Shown: positions 40,115 through 49,065 of the stretch, in pieces | Numbering within the stretch: the first letter of the stretch is position 1 | Layout: each line of letters opens with the position of its first letter | Assembly (NCBI RefSeq): GCF_029094545.1 | Contig: NZ_CP117835.1 | Coordinates: forward strand, 248,001 to 312,000 | Length of the DNA: 64,000 nucleotides | Source: Alkalihalophilus pseudofirmus | Lineage (GTDB): Bacteria; Bacillota; Bacilli; Bacillales; Bacillaceae_D | Reading direction: 5' to 3' | The notes under the pieces: generated by a model | Database searches by the model: none | Seen by the model: the letters and a program-made list of their open reading frames with translations, nothing else | Told to the model about the DNA's origin: nothing | Program-made: the position numbers and the translations under genes

Positions 40115-40281
40115 TAAGAAAAGCCGAAGCGACTGCTCAGAAACGCAGGAATCTGGAGCAACTGACAAGTGGCGTTCTTTGCCACGTAGGAGGGTGTGAA
40201 GAGTCCGGAGTTTCTAGGAGTGAAGGCTAGACATCTGCCCATCAAACCCTTGATAGATAAGGTTTTGACATAAAGTGAAAA
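40115..40281 (+). other. Structured intergenic element after groEL
   Basis: No coding sequence is seen. Four hairpins can be drawn in a row: CTGC/GCAG (40133-40148), GTGGC/GCCAC (40169-40185), TCTAG/CTAGA (40213-40231) and TCAAACCCTT/AAGGTTTTGA (40242-40268). It is GC-richer than normal spacers and looks like a structured RNA or a dispersed repeat; I do not recognise a named family. Confidence 0.5.
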
Positions 40282-40324
40282 GAAGCTTCTCATAAGTTGA
40301 ACAAACTTATGGGGAGCTTTTTTG
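40282..40324 (+). terminator. Terminator of groESL
   Basis: Arms AAGCTTCTCATAAGTT / AAACTTATGGGGAGCTT and seven T. Confidence 0.85.
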
Positions 40325-40400
40325 TTTGTAAATCTACGGCTTTCAGAGCATATAAGCCTCACAAGCGATTTTATCTCCAAGGGTAAGATTGTGAATTAAA

Positions 40401-40416
40401 TGTGAAATGTTTCACA
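40401..40416. promoter_or_regulatory. Rex operator upstream of the CoA-disulfide reductase gene
   Basis: TGTGAAATGTTTCACA fits the Rex consensus closely. It lies just upstream of the candidate -10 TATAAT at 40445-40450. Confidence 0.75.
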
Positions 40417-40461
40417 AAATCCTCCAAATTAGTAGCACCTCGGGTATAATGAACGCATAAG

Positions 40462-40477
40462 ATACCTTATAGGGTAT
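40462..40477. promoter_or_regulatory. CstR/CsoR-like operator upstream of the CoA-disulfide reductase gene
   Basis: ATACCTTATAGGGTAT, a 16-base near-palindrome placed over the expected transcript start, 64 bases before the gene. A sister site lies before tauE (48149). The form resembles sites of the CsoR/CstR repressor family. Confidence 0.6.
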
Positions 40478-40540
40478 AGGGTGTATTCATATTAAAGTTG
40501 TTCAATGGTAATTTAAAATATCTCTTTTGGAGGGGATCAA

Positions 40541-42484
40541 ATGAGTACTAAAGTAATCATTGTAGGTGGAGTAGCGGGCGGTGCAACAGCGGCAGCAAGA
40601 TTAAGAAGGATTAGTGAAGATGTGGAAATTATTCTAGTTGAACGTGGTGAGCATATTTCATTTGCTAATTGCGGGCTGCCTTACTATATTGGCGAAACCA
40701 TTAAAGAACGAAGCAAATTACTCGTTCAGACCGTTAAAGGCATGTCAAAACGTTTTAATCTTGATATTAGAAATTTAAGTGAAGTGCTGAGCATTGATCC
40801 ACAAAATAATAAATTGACAATCAAGAACCTAAGAAACGGTGAAGAGTACGAAGAAACGTATGACAAGTTATTATTATCCCCTGGAGCAAGGCCGATGGTT
40901 CCGCCGATTCTAGGATTAAGTGAAAATATGTCTGCTTTTACCTTAAGAAACATACCTGATACTGATAAAATCAAAACCTATGTGGATTCCAACAAACCTA
41001 AGAAAGCCGTTGTAATTGGCGGAGGATTTATCGGAATTGAAATGGCGGAAAACCTGGTTGATCGAGGAATAGACGTGACACTTGTTGAGATGGCTAAACA
41101 AATCATGGCCCCAATCGATGTTGAGATGGCAAGCATCTTACACACTCATTTAAAAGAGAAAGGTGTACATTTAGTACTGGAAAACGGAGTGCAGGCTTTT
41201 ACAGAACAGGGCAAAAAAGTGCTTCTTTCTGATGGAACTGAAATAGAAACAGATATGACGATTCTTTCAATCGGCGTCAGACCAGAAAATGAATTGGCTA
41301 AATCAGCAGGACTAGAGCTTGGAGAACGCGGGGGCATCATTGTAAATGAATACCTGCAAACTTCCAAAGAGGACATCTATGCCGTGGGGGATGCAATTGA
41401 AGTTGTTGATTATATCAATGGCAAAAAAGCAATGATTCCTCTTGCAGGACCTGCTAACCGTCAAGGTCGAATTGCGGCCAATAATATGATGGGAAAAAAG
41501 GAAAAGTATCAAGGGACGATGGGTACTTCTATAGCTAAGGTATTTGACTTGACTGTTGCAGCAACCGGAAACAACGAAAAGACATTAAAGCATCTCGGCA
41601 TTACTTATGAAGTGGTTCATATTCATCCAAGCTCTCATGCTGGTTACTATCCAGGGGCTGCACCTATTGCTTTAAAACTCATTTTTGATAAAAGTACCGG
41701 AAAAATATTTGGAGCACAAGCGGTGGGGGCAGATGGCGTGGACAAGAGAATAGACGTTATCGCAACAGCTATCAAAGGTGAACTAACAGTAGAGGATCTA
41801 ACAAATCTAGAGTTATCCTATGCACCGCCATTTTCCTCAGCAAAAGATCCTGTCAACATGGCCGGTTATGTGGCTTCTAATATTATGGACGGTGAATTGG
41901 AGCATATTCAGTGGCATGAAGTCGATCAAATCGTTTCAGATGGTGGAGTATTAATTGATGTTCGCGAACCAATGGAACGTGAATTCGGCTTCATTAAAGG
42001 CTCTACTAATATCCCATTAAATGATCTAAGAGACCGATTGTCAGAACTGCCAAAGGATCAGACGATCTATGTCAGCTGTCAGGTTGGTTTAAGAGGATAC
42101 CTAGCTAGCCAGATTCTTAAAAACAGGGGATATAAAGTGAAGAATGTTGATGGCGGCTGGAAAACCTACTCTTCTGTTTTAGGAGGAAACCTTGCTATAG
42201 ATGGTAAAACTACTACCAATGACCGTAGAGATACTGAAATGAAAAGTACAATAGAAATAAAGGTTGATAGGGTTGTAGATGTCAGAGGGTTAACATGTCC
42301 AATGCCAATCATTGAACTTAAAAAAGGCATTGAATCATTGGATAACGGTCAAGTGTTAGAGCTTCATGTAACAGACAAAGGAGCTTTAAACGACCTGCCC
42401 ACATGGAGTGAAAAAGCTGGTCATACCCTTTTGAAAACTGTTCAAGAAGGGAAGATCATTAAATTCTGGATAGAGAAGAAATAA
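40541..42484 (+). CDS. CoA-disulfide reductase fused to rhodanese and TusA domains
   Basis: A 647-residue three-part protein. Residues 1-445 form a FAD/NAD(P)H-dependent CoA-disulfide reductase (VIIVGGVAGGATAAARLRR, redox Cys44 in FANCGLPYY, second Rossmann GGGFIGIEMAE, FAD motif YAVGDAIE). Residues about 455-550 are a rhodanese with its active Cys in SCQVGLRGY. Residues about 570-647 are a TusA/SirA domain (DVRGLTCPMPIIELKKG). CoADR-rhodanese enzymes reduce CoA persulfides and polysulfides; the TusA part likely carries sulfane sulfur. GGAGGGG precedes the ATG. Rex and CstR-like sites upstream suggest control by redox state and persulfide. Confidence 0.92.
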   Translation: MSTKVIIVGGVAGGATAAARLRRISEDVEIILVERGEHISFANCGLPYYIGETIKERSKLLVQTVKGMSKRFNLDIRNLSEVLSIDPQNNKLTIKNLRNGEEYEETYDKLLLSPGARPMVPPILGLSENMSAFTLRNIPDTDKIKTYVDSNKPKKAVVIGGGFIGIEMAENLVDRGIDVTLVEMAKQIMAPIDVEMASILHTHLKEKGVHLVLENGVQAFTEQGKKVLLSDGTEIETDMTILSIGVRPENELAKSAGLELGERGGIIVNEYLQTSKEDIYAVGDAIEVVDYINGKKAMIPLAGPANRQGRIAANNMMGKKEKYQGTMGTSIAKVFDLTVAATGNNEKTLKHLGITYEVVHIHPSSHAGYYPGAAPIALKLIFDKSTGKIFGAQAVGADGVDKRIDVIATAIKGELTVEDLTNLELSYAPPFSSAKDPVNMAGYVASNIMDGELEHIQWHEVDQIVSDGGVLIDVREPMEREFGFIKGSTNIPLNDLRDRLSELPKDQTIYVSCQVGLRGYLASQILKNRGYKVKNVDGGWKTYSSVLGGNLAIDGKTTTNDRRDTEMKSTIEIKVDRVVDVRGLTCPMPIIELKKGIESLDNGQVLELHVTDKGALNDLPTWSEKAGHTLLKTVQEGKIIKFWIEKK

Positions 42485-42516
42485 ATGTTTTGTAAGAATT
42501 GATAACAATATTATTT

Positions 42517-42547
42517 AAGCATGCTCAAGATAGGGGCATGCTTTTTT
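42517..42547 (+). terminator. Terminator of the CoA-disulfide reductase gene
   Basis: Stem AAGCATGC / GCATGCTT with a 13-base loop and six T. Confidence 0.85.
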
Positions 42548-42655
42548 AAGTGGAGAAAATGGAGTATTATCTCCTTATGTAAATCAATAGTCCTGTACTT
42601 TAATGTCTATTTTAAATTAAAAAAATACATAATTCGACAATATCTAATTCTTTTG

Positions 42656-42664
42656 TGCTATAAT
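42656..42664 (+). promoter_or_regulatory. Extended -10 promoter ahead of the riboswitch
   Basis: TGCTATAAT, an extended -10 element without a clear -35 box, about 45 bases before the aptamer. Confidence 0.6.
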
Positions 42665-42707
42665 GACGTTTGTGTCATTGTGAATTTAGAACCAGTAATT
42701 AAATAGG

Positions 42708-42788
42708 ATAAAGGCAAACTTATCGAAAGGTAAGGACGCAAAGCTACGAGTCTAACATCCTCTTGGGTCATGATAGTCGGGTTGCCAA
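42708..42788 (+). ncRNA. Cyclic di-GMP-I (GEMM) riboswitch aptamer
   Basis: The conserved GEMM features are present in order: GGCAAAC, CGAAAGG, GGACGCAAAGCTACGAG, the TCATGATAGTCGGGTTGCC closing segment, with P1 formed by GGCAAAC and GGTTGCC. The expression platform is the terminator at 42817. The ligand is the second messenger c-di-GMP, so the genes downstream are expected to answer to it. Confidence 0.92.
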
Positions 42789-42816
42789 AAATGATATATG
42801 AATGGAACGATTATTT

Positions 42817-42856
42817 GGCTATCCCTATTTACGTCTAGGGATAGCTTTTCTTTTTG
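42817..42856 (+). terminator. Riboswitch-controlled terminator
   Basis: Stem GCTATCCCT / AGGGATAGC with a ten-base loop and the tail TTTTCTTTTT, 29 bases after the aptamer and 65 before the first gene. Confidence 0.85.
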
Positions 42857-42921
42857 TATCTAGTGAAATAAGTGAAGGTCATTAATGAAAATAACATTCC
42901 ATAGGAAGAAGGCGATAAGAG

Positions 42922-43290
42922 ATGATAGTAGTTAATAAAAGAAAGTACAAAATGGCCATTGATGAGAATGAAAAAGAAATTCAAGTTCAAGTGCATGGAT
43001 TAATGAGAGAAGAAGATGTAGAAGGATATATGATCGATTTGCAGGAAACCATCGATAAAGTATCAAGACCACATTATACATTTGTTGTCGATGCCACACA
43101 CCAAACACCTGTCCCATCAAAAGTTGTCCCGCAACTAGAGCAAACGATGCAATTTTATTCTAGTTTAGGCTTTAAAGATATTCTTGTTGTAAAGCCTGCC
43201 TCTAAAATTGCTCAAGTTCAAATAAGGAATGCTCTTCAGAGAATTAACTTCTCAGGTACATTTGTTGAGCGAGTATCTCATTCGTTTTAA
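42922..43290 (+). CDS. STAS-like small protein, first gene under the c-di-GMP riboswitch
   Basis: A 122-residue protein that I do not recognise by family. Its pattern of strand-helix alternation, with FVVDATHQ in the middle and a helix-strand end (MQFYSSLGFKDILVV), resembles SpoIIAA/STAS-like folds, without the usual phosphorylatable DSSG motif. It starts at ATG 42922 behind GAAGGCG. It leads a run of genes including a GNAT-like protein and a chemoreceptor. Confidence 0.7.
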   Translation: MIVVNKRKYKMAIDENEKEIQVQVHGLMREEDVEGYMIDLQETIDKVSRPHYTFVVDATHQTPVPSKVVPQLEQTMQFYSSLGFKDILVVKPASKIAQVQIRNALQRINFSGTFVERVSHSF

Positions 43291-43327
43291 ACGAGGTTCA
43301 TTTAATAATTTGAAAGGAAGTTAAGGC

Positions 43328-44038
43328 GTGCAAAAAACATTAGAACGATATTCATATGAAATTATAACAAGCGAACAATCTACTCTAATAGAAAAAGCAG
43401 CTGAATGTCTAGCCCGCTCATTTATAGGGGTGAATGTTTCAGGTAAATGGGTTCAGGAACCTATGGTAGGTCAATTAGATATACGTTATGAAGATTTCTA
43501 CGATTTCACCAAAGATTATTTAGTCAGTACAGTGGACCAGGGTTATTGCGTCATAGCTAAAGATCAAAATCAGAATGTGGTGGGTGTATTAGCAGGAGAT
43601 ACAAATGCGCCAGTCATATTTGGAGAAGATCTATTTGAAGGGTCGTTTTCCGATATGAATGTCATTCTCCATGTTTTAGAAGAGATAGATCAACGATTCA
43701 TAGATGATTATAAAAAGAGAAGCGGAAAAGAAATAGAAGATGGTGAGTTTTTGCATTTATTCATGTTGGGTTTAACAGCTGAACATGACCGTCATGAAGT
43801 AATTCAACAATTAGGCAATGAGTTAATAACTAAGGCAGCTTCACAGGGATTGAAGGCAGTTATAGGTGAAGCGACAAACCCAAAATCGATACGTGTAATG
43901 GAAAAATATCATCAAATGGAGAAGTATACAGATATAGGTGGGCATTACATTGTACATAAATATAAAGAAAATAACAGGTTAAGTGGAATTGATGAGAGTA
44001 TAGCTGATGGGACCTATTTCCTTATCAGAGAACTTTAA
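43328..44038 (+). CDS. GNAT-like acyltransferase
   Basis: A 236-residue protein whose middle part (YCVIAKDQNQNVVGVLAGD) and later segment (LHLFMLGLTAEHDRHEVIQQ followed by AVIGEATNPKSIRVMEKY) fit a GNAT acetyltransferase fold, though the usual acetyl-CoA loop is altered. It starts with GTG 43328 behind GAAAGGAAG. Substrate unknown. Confidence 0.72.
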   Translation: MQKTLERYSYEIITSEQSTLIEKAAECLARSFIGVNVSGKWVQEPMVGQLDIRYEDFYDFTKDYLVSTVDQGYCVIAKDQNQNVVGVLAGDTNAPVIFGEDLFEGSFSDMNVILHVLEEIDQRFIDDYKKRSGKEIEDGEFLHLFMLGLTAEHDRHEVIQQLGNELITKAASQGLKAVIGEATNPKSIRVMEKYHQMEKYTDIGGHYIVHKYKENNRLSGIDESIADGTYFLIREL

Positions 44039-44088
44039 AAGGGTTCATTTCGAATTAAAATAAAATAAAAAGTAGGGGATTCATTCTT

Positions 44089-45255
44089 ATGGAAGTTATA
44101 CTGCTTGGTATTATTATCGTTTTATTAGGCACTACAGTGTATTTTGCTTACCGTTATTTTTCCCTAAAGCATAATCCGCGCATTAATAAAGAAATCATAA
44201 ATGGAATAAGAGAACTTTCTGCAGGGAATATGAAAAGCAAAGTGGAAGAGAAAAGCGCTGATTATACTGTATACAATCAACTAATCGAATTTTTACATCG
44301 TGTAAAGGAAAGTTACTCTTCCTTATCAAGCAATGTTTATCAAAAAGGAGAAAATTTAGCTAAGGTCGGGGAGTCTGCTATTGAGAAAGCGGACATTGTA
44401 AGAGCCGCAATTGATGAGGTAGGAAGAGGCTTAGAGAAACAGTTAGTAGCTACAGAAGAAAGCGCCATGTCTATGGAAGAGATGACACAGGCGATTGAAG
44501 ATCTTTCAAATAGATCAAATGAAATTTCAGATCGATCAACTGCCACTTTAGAATTAACACAAGATGGAAATGAGAGATTAAAGGACTCTTTGGAAAAAAT
44601 GGAGCAGTTTAATCAAACCATTAACCAAACATTTGATGGCATCAATAAACTTAGCGAAAAATCACATGAAATCGGTTCTATTGTAAAAGTGATTACAGGA
44701 ATTTCAGAACAAATAAATTTGCTTGCCTTAAATGCCTCCATTGAAGCAGCTCGAGCGGGAGAACACGGCAGAGGATTTGCGGTTGTAGCTGATGAGGTTC
44801 GGAAGTTGGCTGAACAATCACGTCAATCTTCTTCTGAAGTATCTAACATAGTTAAAAACATACAAGCAGAAACCGAGGATGTTGTTAAATCAATGAAGCA
44901 AGGAACTGATGAGTTTAAAGATACAAACATGGCGATCGGAGAAGTGGGAGCTATGTTTGAAAAGATTCTATCTACGACAAAGATTATTGCTGAGAATAAT
45001 GTTAATTCCTCTGCAAGTACAGAAGAAATAACGGCAGCTTCTCAGCAAATTATGTCAACTATGGTCGAGATCGCTTCAATCTCAAGAGAATCAGTTGAAA
45101 TGTTCGAGGAACTAATAGAAATTAGTGATGATGAACAACGTATCATTCAAATATTAGTCCAGGAAGCAGAAACACTGTTAGAGGCTGAAAATGGCTCTAA
45201 CCAAGTATTGTCATCATGGGCCCCTCGTAATGAAACAGAAAAAGTGACAGCATAA
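44089..45255 (+). CDS. Methyl-accepting chemotaxis-type signal protein without a sensor domain
   Basis: A 388-residue protein with one N-terminal membrane helix (about residues 3-23) followed directly by a coiled-coil signalling domain. The receptor tip contains [20 protein letters not shown] and [15 protein letters not shown], the parts that bind CheA and CheW. There is no extracellular ligand domain and no full HAMP, so input must come from the membrane or from partner proteins, perhaps the STAS-like protein encoded two genes upstream. Confidence 0.9.
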   Translation: MEVILLGIIIVLLGTTVYFAYRYFSLKHNPRINKEIINGIRELSAGNMKSKVEEKSADYTVYNQLIEFLHRVKESYSSLSSNVYQKGENLAKVGESAIEKADIVRAAIDEVGRGLEKQLVATEESAMSMEEMTQAIEDLSNRSNEISDRSTATLELTQDGNERLKDSLEKMEQFNQTINQTFDGINKLSEKSHEIGSIVKVITGISEQINLLALNASIEAARAGEHGRGFAVVADEVRKLAEQSRQSSSEVSNIVKNIQAETEDVVKSMKQGTDEFKDTNMAIGEVGAMFEKILSTTKIIAENNVNSSASTEEITAASQQIMSTMVEIASISRESVEMFEELIEISDDEQRIIQILVQEAETLLEAENGSNQVLSSWAPRNETEKVTA

Positions 45256-45287
45256 CAAAAAATCAATAATACAGCATAAGAATAGGG

Positions 45288-45330
45288 ATGCTTCTCATAG
45301 GTTAATTAAACTTGTGTGAAGCTTCTTTTT
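45288..45330 (+). terminator. Terminator between the chemoreceptor and decarboxylase genes
   Basis: Arms GCTTCTCATAGGTT / AAACTTGTGTGAAGC, then CTTTTTG. Partial read-through would allow co-expression with the gene that follows 30 bases later. Confidence 0.7.
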
Positions 45331-45356
45331 GTGATAGACATCAAGGAGGTAAAGTA

Positions 45357-46994
45357 ATGAACGAGTTACAAAAGCTGTACCCGAGCATGGACGGTAATAA
45401 TGTTCAAAGAGAAGAATTATTATCTTATTTTAAAACAGTAATAACAAAGGTAGATGAATTAAAGGATCCTAATAAACTAACGTTAGGAGAAATGCCCGAG
45501 TACACGGCAGATTATTATAATCGTATAATTCATCAGGCAGACATCCCGAAAACGGGTACGCCTATGGATGAAGTGATTGTAAAGCTTCTTAAATTGGTAG
45601 AGGGACATAGGTATGTCAACCGAAACTACGTTGCTAATGCAGCGCCCCTTCCGAATATTGCGAGTGTCATTGGGAATTTAATTATGGTCCTTGTTAATGG
45701 AAATAATCTTTGGGATGTAGAGGGACCTGCAGCAGCAGCGGCAGAAGTCGAGATCACCAGTATGCTTTCAAAACTAATCGGATACGATGAAAATCTAAGT
45801 TCTGGCTATACAACCTGGGGAGGGCAAGGGGCTGTCTTTAACTCTTTACGACTTGCTATTGCAAGGTACTCACCGATCTCTAATCAAAAGGGGGTGCCTG
45901 ACAATCTGTATTGCTTTTGCTCAGAGCTTTCCCATTACAGCTTGTTTAAATCAGTAGAAGCAACTGGAATAGGAGTAGAAAACATGATTCGTGTGAAGGT
46001 GAATCGTGATCATTCTATGAATTTAGAAGACTTTAAAGAGAAAATGGAGCATGTTATTGAAAAAGGCGGTGTTCCATTATATGTTCTTGCCACAATGGGA
46101 ACAACCGATACGTTTGGGATTGATGACATGGAGGGGATTAAGAGGATAGCTGAAGAGTTAGAAGTTAAGCACTGCTTGAGTCCTGTCTATATCCATGCAG
46201 ACTCAGCTATGGGAGGTATGTATACCTTCTTTAATGATTATGACTTCAAAAGCAACCATCTTAAACTAGAAGAACCTGTTATACAGGTGTTAAAGTCCTA
46301 TCAACAAAAGTTTCAACAGATCAAGCTTGCAGATAGTATGGTTTTTGATTTCCACAAGCTTGGCCAAACACCATATATCACGAGCTTATTCTTAGTGAAA
46401 AATAGAGAACACTTAAAATATGTTGATTTAGATGAGGAAGAAACGCCGTACGTTGGGAATCGTGGGTATGGAAACTACCATACTGGCTACACAATCGAAT
46501 GCTCACGAATGGGAAGTTCTCTGGCAATCTACGCGTCGTTATTGGCATTTGGTATGGAAGGTTATCAAGAACTTTTGGCTAATTATATTCGCGTCAATAT
46601 GAAGTTTAGAGAAAGGTTAATAGAAGAAATTTCAAGTGTAGTAATTACAAATGAAAAGTCCCCGGTTACAACCTTTCGCTTTTATCCTGAGAAGACAAAA
46701 TGGAATGATGAATGGAGGGGGAGTTTAACTGTTGAAGAGATAATGGAGATCAATCAATTTAATGACGAGCTGGCAGAAGTGATGAGCGTCTACCGAGATA
46801 CTGTCTTTTTTGGGAACACAAAGAAACAATGTCTAGTAGAAGCATTAAATACAGACAAACGCGTACCGGTATATGCACATAAATTTTTTAGCATCTCGCC
46901 CTACACGACGATAGATGAGGTTAACCGTTATGTTGAATTTTTAAAAGAACACCTAGAAATGTTTCAAAAAACAAAAATGATGTGTGTCAATTAA
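45357..46994 (+). CDS. PLP-dependent group II amino acid decarboxylase
   Basis: A 545-residue decarboxylase of the glutamate/tyrosine/aromatic amino acid family. The PLP lysine lies in VFDFHKLGQTPYI and the carboxylate-binding HADSAMGG (about residue 283) is present; a Cys-rich C-terminus is absent. Which amino acid it uses cannot be told; an amine product is expected. AAGGAGGT precedes the ATG at 45357 by six bases. It is downstream of a c-di-GMP controlled signalling run, an unusual neighbour for a decarboxylase. Confidence 0.87.
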   Translation: MNELQKLYPSMDGNNVQREELLSYFKTVITKVDELKDPNKLTLGEMPEYTADYYNRIIHQADIPKTGTPMDEVIVKLLKLVEGHRYVNRNYVANAAPLPNIASVIGNLIMVLVNGNNLWDVEGPAAAAAEVEITSMLSKLIGYDENLSSGYTTWGGQGAVFNSLRLAIARYSPISNQKGVPDNLYCFCSELSHYSLFKSVEATGIGVENMIRVKVNRDHSMNLEDFKEKMEHVIEKGGVPLYVLATMGTTDTFGIDDMEGIKRIAEELEVKHCLSPVYIHADSAMGGMYTFFNDYDFKSNHLKLEEPVIQVLKSYQQKFQQIKLADSMVFDFHKLGQTPYITSLFLVKNREHLKYVDLDEEETPYVGNRGYGNYHTGYTIECSRMGSSLAIYASLLAFGMEGYQELLANYIRVNMKFRERLIEEISSVVITNEKSPVTTFRFYPEKTKWNDEWRGSLTVEEIMEINQFNDELAEVMSVYRDTVFFGNTKKQCLVEALNTDKRVPVYAHKFFSISPYTTIDEVNRYVEFLKEHLEMFQKTKMMCVN

Positions 46995-47070
46995 CTGTGG
47001 ATGGTAGAGAGTTCTTACTGTGCTGTTTTGTAATGAATTTATAAATGAAATAAAAAGGTACCTATCTTTC

Positions 47071-47115
47071 AAAAAGGATTTCTTGGAGTTCACCCTTCTC
47101 CTAAGAAATCCTTTT
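47071..47115. terminator. Convergent terminator after the decarboxylase gene
   Basis: Arms AAAAGGATTTCTT / AAGAAATCCTTTT around an 18-base loop; works in both directions between the decarboxylase and the LysR gene. Confidence 0.85.
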
Positions 47116-47179
47116 CTAGTTTGAATAATGATTTAAAAGAGAGGTTTCACCTTCTAGGTTCCTCCCTCCACCTCAGCGT

Positions 47180-48019
47180 CTACGTAATACTCTGCAGGAG
47201 GTCACACAGCTCCTTTAAAATAGGGGTGTGCACATGTTCTTCTTCGTAGACAGCATAAAATGGCCGGTAGATCACATGCAGATTGAGTGGTACGAGCTTT
47301 CCTTCTGATACTTCTTCTTTCACCATCGAATGAGAGAGAAAGGCAATGCCGAGACCTCTAATAGCCAGCTGCTTAATTAAATAATGACTGCTTGCTTCAA
47401 TAATTTCGCTAGGTTCAATTCTCTCAGATAAAAGAAATTGATCGGCATATTCTCTCGTTCCAGAACCTTTTTCCCGCAATAGAAGGGGGGAAGTGGCAAG
47501 CGGCATCCGTTGCTTAGCATAGAATCTAAGTTCATCCCGGCTGACTACTTCGACATGAAAAGGTCCAAGTCCGCTTGTTCCTTCTACCAAGGCAAGGTCA
47601 AGCTTATGTTGCTCGAGTCCTTCAACGATTTGTTCGTGATTGTGAATCATTAACTGCAGACGAATTTGGGGATAGAGGACTCTGATTTTCTTTACGAAAT
47701 CAGGCAGGATGACATCACTCACTGTATTTGTTGCTCCAATTCTAAGCGAAACCTCTTCCTTCTTTTCTTTCACCTGTTCAATGGATCTGCTTATCTCAAG
47801 CATCTTTTTTCCTTGTTCAAAAACTTCCTGCCCAGCACTTGTCAGCGTGAATGATCGATTGGTGAGGGACCGTTCAATAAGTTTTACACCTAGGTAATCT
47901 TCTAATTTCTTAATGTGAATACTGATTGTTGGCTGAGAAAGATTCAAGTATTCACTCGTCTTTGTGAAATGTTGAAAATGAACAAGAGTTACGTAACTTC
48001 GAATCCAATCAAGCTGCAA
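47180..48019 (-). CDS. LysR-family transcriptional regulator
   Basis: A 279-residue regulator with an N-terminal winged helix (LDWIRSYVTLVHFQHFTKTS, NLSQPTISIHIKKLE, EDYLGVKLIER) and a substrate-binding domain. The TTG at 48019 is chosen because GGAG stands eight bases before it; the frame is open to 48055. It faces a TauE-type exporter gene 190 bases away, the usual LysR-target arrangement. CysL-like or CcpC-like roles are possible. Confidence 0.88.
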   Translation of the reverse strand: MQLDWIRSYVTLVHFQHFTKTSEYLNLSQPTISIHIKKLEDYLGVKLIERSLTNRSFTLTSAGQEVFEQGKKMLEISRSIEQVKEKKEEVSLRIGATNTVSDVILPDFVKKIRVLYPQIRLQLMIHNHEQIVEGLEQHKLDLALVEGTSGLGPFHVEVVSRDELRFYAKQRMPLATSPLLLREKGSGTREYADQFLLSERIEPSEIIEASSHYLIKQLAIRGLGIAFLSHSMVKEEVSEGKLVPLNLHVIYRPFYAVYEEEHVHTPILKELCDLLQSIT

Positions 48020-48148
48020 GGTAATCACTCCATTATGAATTGTAATGATATGCATTGTTATTATTTATTTCTATTATAAAGTAATTCGAGTTACAATCAA
48101 AATAAGAACGGAAGGATGAAGCAACAGGTAATCGGTATGGGCTCTTAT

Positions 48149-48164
48149 ATACCATATAGGGTAA
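48149..48164. promoter_or_regulatory. CstR/CsoR-like operator upstream of tauE
   Basis: ATACCATATAGGGTAA matches the site at 40462 (ATACCTTATAGGGTAT) at 14 of 16 positions. Confidence 0.55.
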
Positions 48165-48209
48165 TTGTCGGGCGCAGTTAAATAAAATTTTAGATAAGAA
48201 GGTGTAAGT

Positions 48210-48995
48210 ATGGAAGTGAATTTCTTTTTCATTGTGGTAATCTTTTTAATTGGTTTTGCAGGTTCATTTATTTCCGGAATGGTAGGTATAGGCGGCTCAA
48301 TTATTAAATATCCGATGCTGCTCTATATTCCGTTAATCGTCGGACTATCAGCTTTTACCGCACATGAGGTGTCAGGAATTAGTGCCGTGCAAGTGCTTTT
48401 CGCTACAATCGGGGGTGTATGGGTATATAGAAAAGGAGGATACTTAAACAAAACATTAATTTTGTATATGGGAGTAAGTGTGTTGATTGGAAGTTTCATT
48501 GGAGGATATGGATCGCGTTTCATGCCGGATTCAGGCGTGAATCTCGTATATGGTATTCTAGCCGTTATTGCGGCAGGAATGATGTTTTTACCGAAGAAGG
48601 ATATTGATGATATCCCTTTAGAAGAAGTGACGTTTAATAAGTGGTTAGCTGCTATGTTAGCTTTTCTAGTAGGGGTAGGAGCTGGAATCGTAGGTGCTGC
48701 GGGAGCATTTATTTTAGTGCCGATTATGCTTATTGTCTTAAAGATTCCGACGCGAATGACGATCGCCTCATCCTTAGCTATTACTTTTATTTCATCAATA
48801 GGAGCAGCTTCAGGGAAAATTCTAACAGGACAAGTTTTATTTTGGCCTGCCGTAATCATGATTATAGCTAGTTTAATAGCCTCTCCGTTAGGGGCAAAAG
48901 TGGGAAAGAAGATGAATACAAAAATTCTGCAATGGATGTTAGCCATTTTGATTTTTGCTACGGCCATAAAAATTTGGGTGGATATTCTTTTTTAA
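48210..48995 (+). CDS. TauE/SafE-family sulfite/sulfonate exporter
   Basis: A 261-residue membrane protein with eight or so predicted helices and the family signature [19 protein letters not shown] (about residues 20-38). TauE/SafE proteins export sulfite or organosulfur acids; in staphylococci such an exporter is part of the CstR regulon. Its CstR-like site and the LysR gene facing it both suggest a sulfur role. AAGAAGGTG precedes the ATG. Confidence 0.88.
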   Translation: MEVNFFFIVVIFLIGFAGSFISGMVGIGGSIIKYPMLLYIPLIVGLSAFTAHEVSGISAVQVLFATIGGVWVYRKGGYLNKTLILYMGVSVLIGSFIGGYGSRFMPDSGVNLVYGILAVIAAGMMFLPKKDIDDIPLEEVTFNKWLAAMLAFLVGVGAGIVGAAGAFILVPIMLIVLKIPTRMTIASSLAITFISSIGAASGKILTGQVLFWPAVIMIIASLIASPLGAKVGKKMNTKILQWMLAILIFATAIKIWVDILF

Positions 48996-49013
48996 AAAGA
49001 ATGAAAACATCAA

Positions 49014-49056
49014 AAAACGAAGCATCTCACTCTTTAAAAGGGGAGATGCTTCGTTT
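49014..49056. terminator. Convergent terminator between tauE and ureC
   Basis: Stem AACGAAGCATCTC / GAGATGCTTCGTT with a 14-base loop; A and T runs flank both sides. Confidence 0.85.
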
Positions 49057-49065
49057 AGCTTATGA

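Noticed and set aside
42521-42706. Plus-strand frame of 61 codons before the riboswitch
   Set aside because: It begins inside a terminator hairpin, runs through the promoter and has no ribosome binding site.
48323-48967. Minus-strand frame of 214 codons opposite tauE
   Set aside because: It is the antisense of a membrane protein gene; its composition (Ile/Ala/Pro-rich) is typical of such shadows.
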